Assembly: GCF_014356525.2 (NCBI RefSeq)
Contig: NC_052506.1
Coordinates: forward strand, 28,456,372 to 28,520,371
Direction of reading: 5' to 3'
Source: Nilaparvata lugens
Taxonomy: Eukaryota > Arthropoda > Insecta > Hemiptera > Delphacidae
DNA: 64,000 bases
Shown one piece after another: positions 46,068 through 57,268 of the stretch. The first letter of the stretch is position 1; each line of letters begins with the position of its first letter. A program made the position numbers and the translations under genes. Below the pieces are notes generated by a model. The model was given only the letters and a program-made list of their open reading frames with translations, made no database searches and was not told the DNA's origin.

Positions 46068-46913
46068 ACCTCAATTTATGGGTTATCAAAACGAAATATC
46101 AAAGTAATCTGGAAGACTGTTCATGCATAAACTGAAATAGGCTAAATTTAATTTTACACTGAAAAGTAAAGGACATGAAACTTGATCACAAACTTTCAAC
46201 TCATGTTAATAAGTACATGAAAAACGTAATCAAACAATCTATTGAAAATAATTTTATCTAAAATAACAATACAATCACTTTAGAATTGAAGCGTGCTTCT
46301 TCTCTAATGTATACTTCAATCTTGATCAGTTTCAGTGTATCAGTGAGAAGATCAACAAAATATCTTATCCCCGAAATTCACAACCTGGCGTGTAGCCAAA
46401 CTGTATGAACACGACCTAAGACACAGAATAGATACAGGATGGAAACTTGTAATCAAACGCCTATCTTACCAATGCTTTTTACATGACCCCAATACTAAAC
46501 ACGTCACGTGACCTTGGGAAGTTCCAATCCTGGTCTTCTGATTGGCTCGTGGCAGTGAATGAGATCAATTGATCCGGATCATTAAAGTGATCCGAACCTA
46601 CCATCAATACTATTACAATGCGGCGCTTTCTAACAAGATGGCGGATTTTGGCGTCAGGGTATAGCCAAGTTTCCGTACTGTATGTATGGGGCGCATGAAT
46701 ACTGTGCCCCTGTGTAGAGAGCAGTGATCTCTATACTAGTTAGTAGGCTATAGAGTTCACTGCCTAAGAGATGAAGAAACCTCAAGTGTTTGAAAGGCGA
46801 AAGAATAGGTTAGGGGGTTGGGTTTCTGCTACTGATTGGCAAAATTCTTGTATTATTAGAATGCTTTATATTTATAATAATGAATAAATGTAAAGCAGAA
46901 ACCAAAAGCTTGC
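46068..46913 (-). promoter_or_regulatory. ARGLU1 5' flank and probable promoter
   Basis: Upstream of the ARGLU1 start. ATTGG at about 46540 is an inverted CCAAT box in the gene's orientation. A GATCCGGATC-centred palindromic stretch lies at 46565-46600, and the sequence is GC-richer around 46500-46720 than its surroundings. No TATA box is obvious, as expected for a housekeeping gene. The transcription start cannot be fixed from sequence alone. Confidence 0.35.
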
Positions 46914-47132
46914 TATAGTGAGGTCCACGTTATAATGACAGTATTTGATCAACTTTGGTTTTCCTATCCTTGTCTATCATTCGACAAAGCCGGTGGTACT
47001 ATCCTTTTCCAGGTCCACAACGATGCCAATTATGTTTTTGACAGTGTAGAAATATAATTAATTGATGCAGAGAATCGGCATCGCTATTCTTCTATCTTTA
47101 TCCACTGCCATAATAACGTGGTCCTCACTATA
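46914..47132. mobile_element. Family T MITE, copy 2
   Basis: 219 bp, TATAGTGAGGTCCACGTTAT at the left and its near complement at the right, in opposite orientation to copy 1. The internal GCCGGTGGTACTATCCTTTT block is shared. Confidence 0.9.
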
Positions 47133-48913
47133 GTCAGCATATTCTTGTGTTATATAGTTTGGCTGTACGTCACCTTATGACTTTCGAGAATGCGATATTT
47201 TTTCTACTGAACACAGTACCATGAACCATTGATTGGACGCTCAGTAGAGTGGCCCGGCCCTGGCTCAATGAGCGTCTTCAGGGATACACTGCTCCAATGA
47301 CTCGAGTGACTCGAGCTAGGCGACCCGCGTTTCATGGGAGCTTTTGACAGTTCATCACCCGGTCGCCATCTTTGATTTTTCTAGCCCGGGTCAGGAATCG
47401 TGACCCGACCAAATAGTACGGGCTACGAAGTTCTAGCTCGAGTCACCCGGAATCGGAGCGCTCCTATTGGTTGAAAGTTTCGCGTCGTCTGCTCTGGTCT
47501 GCAGTCAAGTAAACAACACAACTAAATGCAAATATGGAGGATTATTACGAATAGGCCTACAAACATGAGTATGTTTTTGAAGGCATATTTTTAAAATAAT
47601 TGAAAAGGAGAAAATTTAGACATTATTGTCTGGTAAGTTTATTATTTGCATTGTTGACAATATTATTAGTTTAGTATGACTATTATATTAAAATATATTT
47701 GTGCTCATGACGTGATCTATCCAAGACTGTTAGGCTTTTTAGTGTTTATCAATGAAATTGTGAATAATAAATAATAATATTCTGTGTGGTCATGAAAGTT
47801 ATTGATCCTTTTAAATAGCGTTGAAATATTTACTTTAGATTTAGGCTACTTCTGTTTCTTAGATTTTTTATTGCTGTTTAACCTCAATACCTATTCGTAT
47901 TTTGTTTATGGCCTACCTATTTTATTAAAAAAATAAATAGAATTTCATTATCAAATTTCAGAATACTTAATCGGCTAAGCAGAAACTTGAAACCCATAAA
48001 CTTCACTCATTTTTATTCATTAGAAAGTTTGTTACTCTATGCAATAGGCCTATGCATAATAATATTATAAAAATTATCTCTTGCTTTCTATAAGAATAAT
48101 TTTATTTGCTATGCAGGTCCTCTGCATTTCATAAAGATTGATTTTAATTTTAATTCAACAGCTCAATTACTGAAACTTTATGATTCTTGTTTTACAGGCA
48201 GCTCGGACATCTTCCAATCCTATCTGAAAGAAAACATGGCCACATCGAGATGACAGCAGGTAAGGCTCTTTCATGCAATCCTCTTATAATTATAATTTCT
48301 ATTACATAATAACGATTAGTGATAGTAGTCAGATTGGTATAATAATTAATTTTACCATATTCTGCTGCTATTATTGTAGAGACTGTGATAATTTATGCCA
48401 AGCTAAAAACTTGGAGCTTTTACATTAGAGTTGTCATTCAATGTTTTCAACAAATGATGACAATATGTTAAAATTACAGCAACATTGCTTGCTCAAATAT
48501 TAAAAATCCCTCTATCGAACATGATTTTTGTTTTTCATAAATTGTCGAAAACACTGATAAAGTTGCCAAAAACATTTTCCTTCATTACAAGTCCATGCAG
48601 GCTATGCTCTCTAAGCGAAAATTTGACAGCTTTTGTTGCTCTACATTGTTTGAGAACAGCAAATTTTTAAAGATAATTAACAACTTTTTTATAGAATAAT
48701 CAGTGAAAACTTTGGTGTATAATATGCAGCTTTAAACCCATTGCATTTTGAAAACTTAAACCAAGCTACTCTACAATTGAAAGAAGTCTGTCTTTTCAAT
48801 ACTCAAGAAAATACAGAGAACAACCTAGCAGACTTATAGTATAAAAAATCTCTAAAACTATGAGACAAATAAAATGTTTAGGAAAATTTGTAACCTTTAA
48901 TTTTCCATAGAAT

Positions 48914-49237
48914 AGTCAGTATTTGATTGAATGACAGTATTTGATTAACATTGGTGTTGCTGTCCTTTTGCCAGATTTTCTACAATGTAGAAATAATATA
49001 TCCAATAATTGTTAATTATTAACAAAATTTTCAATCTAATTATGCAAGTGTATTTTTATTGAAAAGTAATTTACTTGATGAGTACAATAAATTGATTGTT
49101 CTAAGAAGAATGAACAATTGATATTACATAAGATACTGGTATCAGCTATCCTCTATAAAAGGCAGTGACTAGGCAGAGAATCGGCAACGTTGTTCTCCTA
49201 TATACTCTACTGCCAATATAACGTGACCTCACTATAG
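48914..49237. repeat. Rearranged family T MITE, copy 4
   Basis: The left end retains only GACAGTATTTGATTAACATTGG. The right end (CTCCTATATACTCTACTGCC then AACGTGACCTCACTATAG) is clearer. An extra ~110 bp separates the two halves. Confidence 0.6.
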
Positions 49238-49257
49238 ACGCGATTCTTCTATGTTAT

Positions 49258-49537
49258 ATCATAGAGAAGCCATAGCATAAGTAGATATCCCACGGTATAG
49301 GGCGTTTATGTCGCAACTTTTACTGTTATCTCAAGCTGATAGTCCACGTAGTCTTTCCCGTAAAGCTTTATGATGCTGTTAGTCTCTCATATTGTGCCGT
49401 TCATACACTCTTACTTGGTCAAAACAGTAAAATCGACAACAATCGACAGTAATAGGCTTGAGATAACAGTAAAAGTTGCAACATAAACGCCCTATACCAT
49501 GGAATATCTACTTATGCTATTTTTTCTCTATGGTTAT
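49258..49537. repeat. 280-bp palindromic MITE
   Basis: The left arm (CATAGCATAAGTAGATAT, GGTATAGGGCGTTTATGT, TTTTACTGTTATCTCAAG) is repeated in reverse in the right arm with few changes. GTTATA occurs at or next to each border and may be a target duplication. The arms are about 95 bp. Confidence 0.88.
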
Positions 49538-50020
49538 ATGTTCATGATTATAACATTATTTGAGCTACTCTTCCGGTGTAATTTAATCAAGCTTCTGTAA
49601 GATTTTGTAGCCTAGCTTGAAGTTTCCTTCAAAAAACAACTTCAAAAAAGTAGCACTGATACAGCCTGTTTGAGAGTGATTTATATCATATTGAAAATTA
49701 AGAACTACGATATATTTTGCAAGCACCACTGTATATAATTATATAGACTGCACTACTAGTAATTATAACTTAATGCTTAGTAGACCTACCTTATAGAAGT
49801 CAATCATGTTCACTACTTAATGATGTTTTAATATCATTGTTTTCTTTATGTTACAGAAGTCACCACAGAGGGTCATGTGTGGACTACTGATGCAACAAAA
49901 GTGAAATTTATTTGGGATTAAAAGTTAACAGACCGTAGTGCAACCCGATGATAATCTTGTATTAAAGGAAGTTCTTATGTAGCAAGCACAAGTTATGAAG
50001 TTAGTAAAGGCTATTATTAA

Positions 50021-50267
50021 TTACATCAGATGACTTTTGTTGCTGCAAGAGTGTCGACCATGTTCATCTACTGAAGCTGCAATGACATCCACTATCTCAT
50101 AGAATGTTCTATGAGCAGTACTTTGAGAAAAATTATATCTGTCATCAGCAGCTAAGAATGTCTCTGGTTTGCTCAACATCCAAACTGTAAAAAGTATTTT
50201 CTCCTCAAGAGGTATTTTTATATTTGCAGGCTGATTAATTCTCCTTCCTATAACTTCTAAGAGCACC
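50021..50267 (-). pseudogene. HARBI1-like transposase exon (N-terminal part)
   Basis: A minus-strand exon follows the acceptor ACATTTTTAG (ending at about 50268) and stops with TGA at 50021-50031. It encodes IPLEEKILFTVWMLSKPETF, then LAADDRYNFSQSTAHRTFYE. The 'xxEKxLxxLWxLxxxExFxxxxxRFxxxxSTAHxxxxxi' layout is the N-terminal helix-turn-helix region of Harbinger transposases. A possible upstream exon (minus, about 50905-50826, EFYKKHFERLVSVVAPF) fits the preceding family block, with a MITE inserted in between. The catalytic part is absent. Confidence 0.68.
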
Positions 50268-50403
50268 TAAAAATGTTGATGTTAATCTTTGTAAAATTGG
50301 AATTTAATAAAAAAACAAACAATCTACCAATTTTCAATTTGAAATACACCATGTTTGGTTTTTCGTATGGCCTATATCTTACAGTACCTCTATTATACGC
50401 TCA

Positions 50404-50635
50404 TATGGCCCGCCGCAAAGTAGACCCACGCTAATCCACGAAAAGCAACCCACGCCGTGGGATGTTTTGTAAAACATTGCTATAGAATTATTCATAATCA
50501 ATCAGCTGACAAGTGGATTATTCATTGCATGTATTACACAGATGTCTGGAGAAGCTTAGCAATGGTTTACAAAACATCCCAAGGCGTGGGTTGCTTTTCA
50601 TGGATTAGCGTGGGTCTACGTTGTGGCGGGCCTAT
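50404..50635. repeat. 232-bp MITE with GGCCCGCC ends
   Basis: The left arm (GGCCCGCCGCAAAGTAGACC, CACGCTAATCCACGAAAAGC, ATGTTTTGTAAAACATTGCT) is mirrored in the right arm with few changes. TA lies at both borders, suggesting TA target duplication. It sits within the transposase intron of the Harbinger remnant. Confidence 0.9.
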
Positions 50636-51732
50636 AGTTGGGTCTAGTCAACTATGACCATCCTATAACTGAAGACGCGATCGATCTATCCAGGAATGCC
50701 TGGTCATTGGAAATAAATGATAATAATTTAAAATAGTCTACAGCACTGATTCATTATAAAAAATGATATAGTCAATTTGGAATAAAATAACAAACCAGCT
50801 ACTTGAGATGAGTAACAACTCAAGTGAAATGGTGCAACAACAGAAACTAGTCTCTCAAAATGTTTTTTATAAAATTCGGTTTAGAAAATGTAATGTTGGC
50901 TCTATTTCTAAACTCATTTTGGTTCTTTTAAAATGTCAAAAGTAATCAGTTTTTCTTTTATTTTTATACAATTTAAAAGCAGCCAATATATATTTTTAGG
51001 GAAAATTGTATTATTTTCATTCAATTAAGACTAGTGCAGTGGTCTCTTTGATGACGCTAAAAAATATAGTCCTATAATATATAATGATTATTAAACAAGA
51101 ATCCAAAATCTACACCGCGACCCATTTGGTCTGTTTTCAGTAGGTGACCTAAATAGAATAACGCTACATTAACCATGTTTACAAAATTTCAATGGAAAGA
51201 TTCTGATGATAATAGTATGGAATCTTTTATCTGCATGGTTTGCTAAGACATTCTAAAATGGCTTTTAAACTCAATCATATTACATAGTGATATTATAATT
51301 TCAAAATAACCCAAGTTGTGAGGTCTCGTATTATTACGTTCCTGTTGGAATAATTCATTGAAAACCCTTTAAGGATTTCCCAATTCCTCCACAACAACCA
51401 CAGCAACTGGCCCTACAATGTTTGGTGCATCATAATAATTATTATTATTGTTATTCTGTTCCTTATCCAATTCTCCTAGAATAAACTCATTTATTATAGC
51501 ATGAGACATGTTTGTTTTGCAAAACAACTTACTTTTAGTGTCACACCAGTGTGTGTATGTGTTTTATTCAAATATTCGCGCCATCCGAATATTCAAAAGT
51601 ACGCGCCAAACAGCATCGACCGGTCGATGTCTGGTTGTCGTTCCATGGGATCACTAGTCTGCCCCGGGTCAGCCGCCATTTTGTTCGGCTCTGGGTCACT
51701 CGAGTCACTGACTCAAAAGTATCCCAGAAGAT

Positions 51733-53068
51733 AACCAATGCTCTTCCAAGTTCCAACACGCCATCTATCAATTTGTTTAGACACGAGCAACTGGGTCACA
51801 TTCATTTAATCCAATTCAATTGTGCTAGAAACAGCGAATCAAATAACTATTCCATGATTATTATTAAATTTGTGTTTAACATCAGATCTGAACATTTTAA
51901 AAATATGGAAATATTGAAATATAAAAGCAGAAACAGAAGCCACTCTACAAAACGAGACACTTTAGCTTTATATTAAATTGAATAAATTCTAGTCAATCTG
52001 AGATTTTCCCTGAAAGGTTCTTTCAGATTAGGTTGAAGGTAAAAGAAAAGGTTGGGTTTTGGCTTTTGAATAGCATTAATATTATTTCAAATAGGTTTGT
52101 AATTTCAAATTATAAACACAAATAACGAAAAGCTGATACACTTGCACTACTTATGAATGACAATCAGAAGTGTCATTCATATTGTCGGTGTTTAAAATGT
52201 GCAGTATTTCAACTTTATTATCTAGAATTATCAAAACATTCCACATAATATTGCCATTTAATTCCTAACTTATTGCCGTTTAATAGCTATAGTCTGTGAG
52301 ATATTACTTTTAAAATGAAGAGGGGAAACCGATTTCTCCTTCCACAGACATCCTACTCACAATTGGATGAGCCATGTCATTTAGCATTCCGGTTTTCGTT
52401 CTTGTGATGAGCACAAATTTTCACAACACAAACACAGACCTTGGAACTAGACAAACCTCAGAGGGGCTAATCACAGAGAGGTTTATTCTAACATAAAATA
52501 AACCACTATTAAATTAGAAATTATAATGAGAAAAAGATTCAATTTAATCTTTAAAAAAATAATTTGTTCTCGAATAGAGCAGCGAAGGAAAAAACAACAA
52601 AAATTGGAGTTACAAAAACCTAACCACAAAAAACGTTGCTTGAAGCCATTCGTTGGTGATGCAACAATGTATGATGTTAGTGTCCAGCCTTGATGAGTAA
52701 ACAGCAACAAATGACTGAATACGTAAATTCACCTGTTTCAGCAGGGCTCTATTCAACAGATCAAAAGGTTGTGAATAAGAAGAATTGATCAAACTTCCTA
52801 TTGATTGCCAATGCCATCTTTAGGTAGTGCATGTCGAGAAAGCTGTAAGGACCAGGATCCTCTCCTCATTCACAATTAATAAGTTACTTCCATTTTAAAT
52901 GTTGAAATACATGGAAACTGGAAGTGCTCAGAAAATAACCACTTTTTGGATGGGTATGGCAACTTACTTTATGACTTTTCCAGAATCAAATTGAGATCAG
53001 TGCATCAGCCCTGAAATTCTTGAAAGAAAGATTAGATTGGAGTTTCTTATTCATTTAGGTTAAACTAC
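51733..53068. other. Intergenic, nothing recognised
   Basis: No exon with splice support. Overlapping short frames at 52483-52792 on minus have no recognisable domain. Confidence 0.4.
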
Positions 53069-53277
53069 TATAGTGAGGTCCACATTATAATGACAGAATT
53101 TAATCAACTTTGGTTTTGCTATCATTCGACAAAGCCAGTGGTACTATCCTTTTCTAGGTCCACAATGATGACAATTATGTTTTTGACAGTGTAGAAATAT
53201 AATTAATCAATGCAGAGAATCAGCATTGTTATTCTTCTATCTTCATCCACTGTCATTATAACGTGGACCACATTATA
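53069..53277. mobile_element. Family T MITE, copy 3
   Basis: 209 bp in the same orientation as copy 2, bounded by TATAGTGAGGTCCACATTAT and its complement. Confidence 0.9.
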
Positions 53278-53503
53278 GAATATTTTATTTCCAGTCAACT
53301 CCAGTCTCAGTACTGTGTTTACCAATAAACCTGGTGGATAATTTTTGAACTACCTGGACAATTCCCTGATACTTGGATTACCTGAGATTTGCTAGAGCTA
53401 TGACCTTTCAGGTTTGCTTTTGGAAGTGCCTAATAAACAATTATTCTCATTATATATATTGTTTTATTTTTTGGTGTGGTGGAAAAGAGCATTCGCCCAC
53501 AGG

Positions 53504-53750
53504 CAAAAATGTGTTATCGGCTTTCAATCTTTTCTAGTCCTCAGCCTATGGCCTCGGACTTGAAACCCGATCTCGAGCCAGTAAAGGCATGCTTTCGGCC
53601 CTTGGTGCAAAATATACTATTTTGCCACACCATGAGCAAAAAATATGTTATCGGCTCTCAATCTTTTCTAGTTCTCGGTCTATGGCCTCGGACTTGAAAA
53701 CCAATTTCGAGCCGATAAAGGCACATTTTCGGCCCTAGGTGCGAAATATA
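53504..53750. repeat. Tandem duplication of a ~135-bp unit
   Basis: Two units start at about 53506 and 53643. Each contains TGTTATCGGCT, CAATCTTTTCTAGT, TATGGCCTCGGACTTGAAA and TTTTCGGCCC. It explains the open frame at 53476-53697, which is not a gene. Confidence 0.88.
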
Positions 53751-53844
53751 CTACTATATCCTTTTCAGAGAAGACAATTATTCGTTGAAACACTGAGGAT
53801 TTTTATAGTATATTGATATTCAAATTGCATTCTATCTTCATTCT

Positions 53845-55245
53845 GATTGATAATTTTTCCTACAGTTACCTTGAAAAGTGACCATTCCTGCACTGATTAC
53901 AGAATGCAAAGAATTACTTTTCCGCACTAGTGCGCAAAGTGATTACTTTGTGTACTCCAGATTTGCAACATGAAGACACAAAATAGTTAGTGGGTTATAT
54001 GGATGATTGGTGCGTGAAAACCAAAATTATGTTGGTTAGAATGACTGTGTTTGGATAAGAATAATTTCAATGGCTATACATTTATGATAAAATCTCATTC
54101 TAGAAATCCAAAATAATAATCATGTTCATGTGAATCATAATTAAATAATTACTTCTCATCATTTAATTATAAATAATGTTTCTCTTCTATTGATAATATT
54201 ATTATTGCAACTGCAAGCAATGAGAAATGTAGTCTAGCAAATACACATCATGAAATTTGAATTTTGAGGTTAAATAATTACCGTTCATTGATATCCATGT
54301 GAATAAAAAAACTACAATCAAAATTCTCTGGTGTCTATGTTATTAATATTTTTAGGCTACTTTGAGCATTTTTTCGTAATTTGAGACCGTTTGTAAATCT
54401 TAATTTCTGGAAACTGTTTTTAGATAGTTGGAAAGATGGAACGAACGAAGTTACGATTTTATCCGCTAGGTCGCGCGCCTGTCGGTTCTTCATACTTCCA
54501 TCATTCAAATCAGTCATTGGCGTGTATTTTGAATGCAAATTTGTTGTTTCTTGATTGATTTTCGTGGTAATTTGTGTAAAAAATAGATGTGGAAGATGCA
54601 AAAATAGATGTGTGTGTTGAATGTGATTGTGGAAGTGAGACATAGTAGGCAGCAGCTGTAGCTCATAAAATTGACTGATAATTGAAGAAAAACAATGAAC
54701 ATACAAGAATTTTTAAATTCCACTTTTACTCTCCAAAAAAGGTAAAGCTTAAGGTAACCCTGTAAATACTAGATCTAAAGCAAAATGAGTAAAACTATAT
54801 TATTTCATACCTATGTAGAAAGGAATTATTTTCTAATATCAATCATATTATTTTGTTATTATAATCTTCATTACAGTACTATTCTATGATTTTGTAGATG
54901 AGATAAAAATAATTGACTCCTGGATAACTCTGAAATATCACATCTATTGTCATTTCCATTAACTTCTGAACATTTCTGTGTGTAATGATTGCAATACTTC
55001 ATTATCAGCAATTCAAGAGCCACAATTTAACACACAAAAAAAGTTGAATTATGAGACATTTTTCCTTCAATTACCTATTTCTTACATTCAATGGTAACTG
55101 TAGGAAAAATTTAATGTGAAATATGTCCGCAAAGCTCCTTTGCTGCACTCAAGAAACCATCATTCCGCACTCGCCTACGGCTTGTGCGTAAACGTTTCTT
55201 TTGGTCCAGCAAAGTGTCACTTTGCGCACTAGTTGCACAAATAAC
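53845..55245. repeat. Diverged second copy of the repeat block at 29340-30050
   Basis: Three blocks occur in the same order as at 29340-30050. The first is CCTACAGTTACCTTGAAAAG...GCGCAAAGT (53858-53945). The second is GTGTATTTTGAATGCAAATT (about 54521). The third is TGGTAACTGTAGGAAAAATT followed by the GCAAAG-ended MITE (55090-55240). The spacing is about twice as long here. The frame at 54335-54706 is a by-product. Confidence 0.7.
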
Positions 55246-56071
55246 TATTTCATACTTTGCAAAATTCGTTGTATAATTAGCTATACTGTCATTGATTGTA
55301 AAAGTGTTTAAGCCAGAATTTATACTCAGCAGAACAAACTTTTGGATGCCGGGTCGCTTCTTACAGCAGCTGGACTGTGATTTGTTAATTTGATCACTGG
55401 CTTTTTTCGGTGCGAGGGCGAGCGGAAGCTGAAGGAAGCCAATAGCCAACTATGGAAGCGTTGATTGAATTTTTAAACAAGATTTTGAGGTCATTTTTAT
55501 GGTGTCAATTTGGTTGTACAATCTTTTCAGAACTTGGAACGCAAATCTCTGTAAACAAATGCACTTAAAAACACCCCTAAACTAGTTTTGGATATTTTCG
55601 CAATTTCAATTATTATGATAATTATTATGAAAGATCGAGATTAGAATCAGGATAAAACAACTAAGGCGCTTATAAATTCGTTGTTTAATTGAGGAAACAA
55701 CACGTCACAACAGAATAATACTAACCATCGAGGTTAAATACTCAAAACATGACATAATAATATTAATAATTAGTCTACTCTCTACTTAACGAACTAAACT
55801 TAATCTACTACAAGTAACAAGAAAACATTAACATAGCTTATAAAAACTGATAAACATTTGTGATAACATTGTGAACCATAGTTTATCACAAAACTTGTTT
55901 ACAATTATAATATTTGTTATTTATTAAAGTTAAGAATACTCCGTAAATGAATTTTCTTAAAATATAAGATGTGCATTAATGATTTCATTATTATGAATGA
56001 TAAATTGATACAGAAATTGTATTAACAGTCTAAACAAAGTATTAACAACTTTTCACTCTGTACACTAGGCC
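55246..56071. other. Intergenic, nothing recognised
   Basis: The minus-strand frame 55111-55449 covers part of this but relies on a TTG start and runs through a repeat. No splice or domain support. Confidence 0.4.
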
Positions 56072-56915
56072 TACACCTTTTCCAACTGTATTTGAGAAAG
56101 TATCAATTGTAATTGAGAATAGTCATTTGTATTTGAGAAAACGTCAGATGTAAATGAGAATAGTCAATTGTATTTGAGAAGACATCACTTGTAGTTGAGA
56201 ATAGTGAATTTTATTTGAGAAAGTATCATTTCAATTTGAGAACATACGATTTTAAATCGAGAAGTTGTCAGTTGTAATTGGAAAATGATTTTAAAAAACC
56301 AGTGCTTCCAGTACTTATATTTTTCATAACTGTACTCATAAAAAATAATATGATGATAAATTTAATATTCCAATAAAACGTTTAGTTTTTAAATAAAAAA
56401 TTATTTTCAAGCCCCAAAATCCATTGAAGAATTGCCGAATTGTTGATCAAGAGATTCAATTGCGCCTTGTACATAGAGAATTTGATCTTCATCAAGTGCA
56501 ATATTTCACAAATGTTTGGAGACAAAAGTCGTGTTGTCAATACATACATAGAAATGATACTCATTAATCATTCGTAAACAGTACAGAGAAAATAATTTCA
56601 CCATTGAAAATATTAATTTGCCCCCATGCAAAGCGTATGGTGGTAATATTGGAATTCTGTGTACGTAGTACAGTATCATTTCCTTCTCAAATCAAACCTG
56701 TACTGTAGGCTACAGAAGAGCCTCGACATGTCAATTGGAAAATTTTCTCATTTTCAATTGATATCTTCTCATTTACATTTGACGATTTCTCAAATACAAT
56801 TCACTACTCTCAATTACATGTGATGACTTCCCATATACAAGTGACTATTCTCAAATATAATTGATACTTTCTCAAATTAACTTAATACTTTCTCGAATAA
56901 AATTGGAAAAGGAAA
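56072..56915. repeat. Foldback element with tandem repeats in both arms
   Basis: The left arm (56072-56300) is built from about six units of roughly 35 bp containing TTTGAGAAAGTATCA or TTTGAGAATAGTCA variants. The right arm (56735-56915) holds the complementary series (TGATACTTTCTCAAAT, GACTATTCTCAAAT). The outermost ends are CCTTTTCCAA and TTGGAAAAGG. The 435-bp centre is unrelated AT-rich DNA. Confidence 0.85.
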
Positions 56916-57127
56916 TATAGATTTGAAAAAACAAGTGGAAATTGAACTAATGATATAGTTATACAGTATTGATGAATTCCAACAGCTTCAAATCTAGTCA
57001 ATAGTTTTCAGCTCTTTAAAATCCACATAGAGAGATTAGAACTTTTTAACCTTAAAAATTTATTCTTGATCATGAATAACAAATAAATTATTATTATTAT
57101 TATTGATAACTAAATTACGATAAAGTA

Positions 57128-57268
57128 CCGGTTGCAAAAATTCGGTTTAATTTTAATCGTGATTAATTTCACGAGAACTAATCAGAGATTTTTTTGAAAA
57201 AGGGCTTTTCTGATTGGTTCTCCTGGAATTAATCACGATTAAAATTTAACCGGCTTTTGTGCAACCGG
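57128..57268. repeat. CCGGTTGCA-ended MITE, best copy
   Basis: 141 bp: CCGGTTGCAAAAATTCGGTT at the left is mirrored by AACCGGCTTTTGTGCAACCGG at the right. Both halves contain ATTAATC and a GAACCAATC/GATTGGTTC-like pair, so most of the element folds on itself. Confidence 0.88.

Larger units (their letters stand above)
48250..49921 (+). pseudogene. Harbinger SANT/Myb-like accessory protein, truncated start
   Basis: Two exons join across a clean intron: 48250-48259 (ATGACAGCAG, then GTAAGG) and 49857-49921 (acceptor TTATGTTACAG). They give MTAEVTTEGHVWTTDATKV, KFIWD and a stop. The VWTxxAT motif is the usual opening of the Myb/SANT-like DNA-binding protein encoded by Harbinger elements. A 5' UTR exon with acceptor TGTTTTACAG probably begins at 48199. 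The frame stops after 25 residues and no further domain is found, so it is a broken copy. Confidence 0.5.
47274..51732. mobile_element. Probable PIF/Harbinger transposon remnant with two divergent genes
   Basis: TCTTCAGGGATAC...TGACTCGAGTGACTCGAG at 47274-47313 is mirrored by CTCGAGTCACTGACTC...GTATCCCAGAAGA at 51690-51732, giving diverged terminal inverted repeats. Between them are the start of a SANT/Myb-like protein on plus (48250-49921) and a HARBI1-like transposase piece on minus (50021-50267). That two-gene layout is characteristic of the Harbinger superfamily. No 3-bp target duplication could be confirmed. Several MITEs have inserted inside it. Confidence 0.6.

Noticed and set aside
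51551..51976. Plus-strand frame of 141 codons
   Set aside because: Runs through the terminal region of the Harbinger-like remnant; no domain and no start context.
54335..54706. Minus-strand frame of 123 codons
   Set aside because: Overlaps a dispersed repeat block and a parallel frame; low-complexity composition.
55111..55449. Minus-strand frame of 112 codons
   Set aside because: Depends on a TTG start and overlaps a GCAAAG-type MITE that recurs at 29885-30050.
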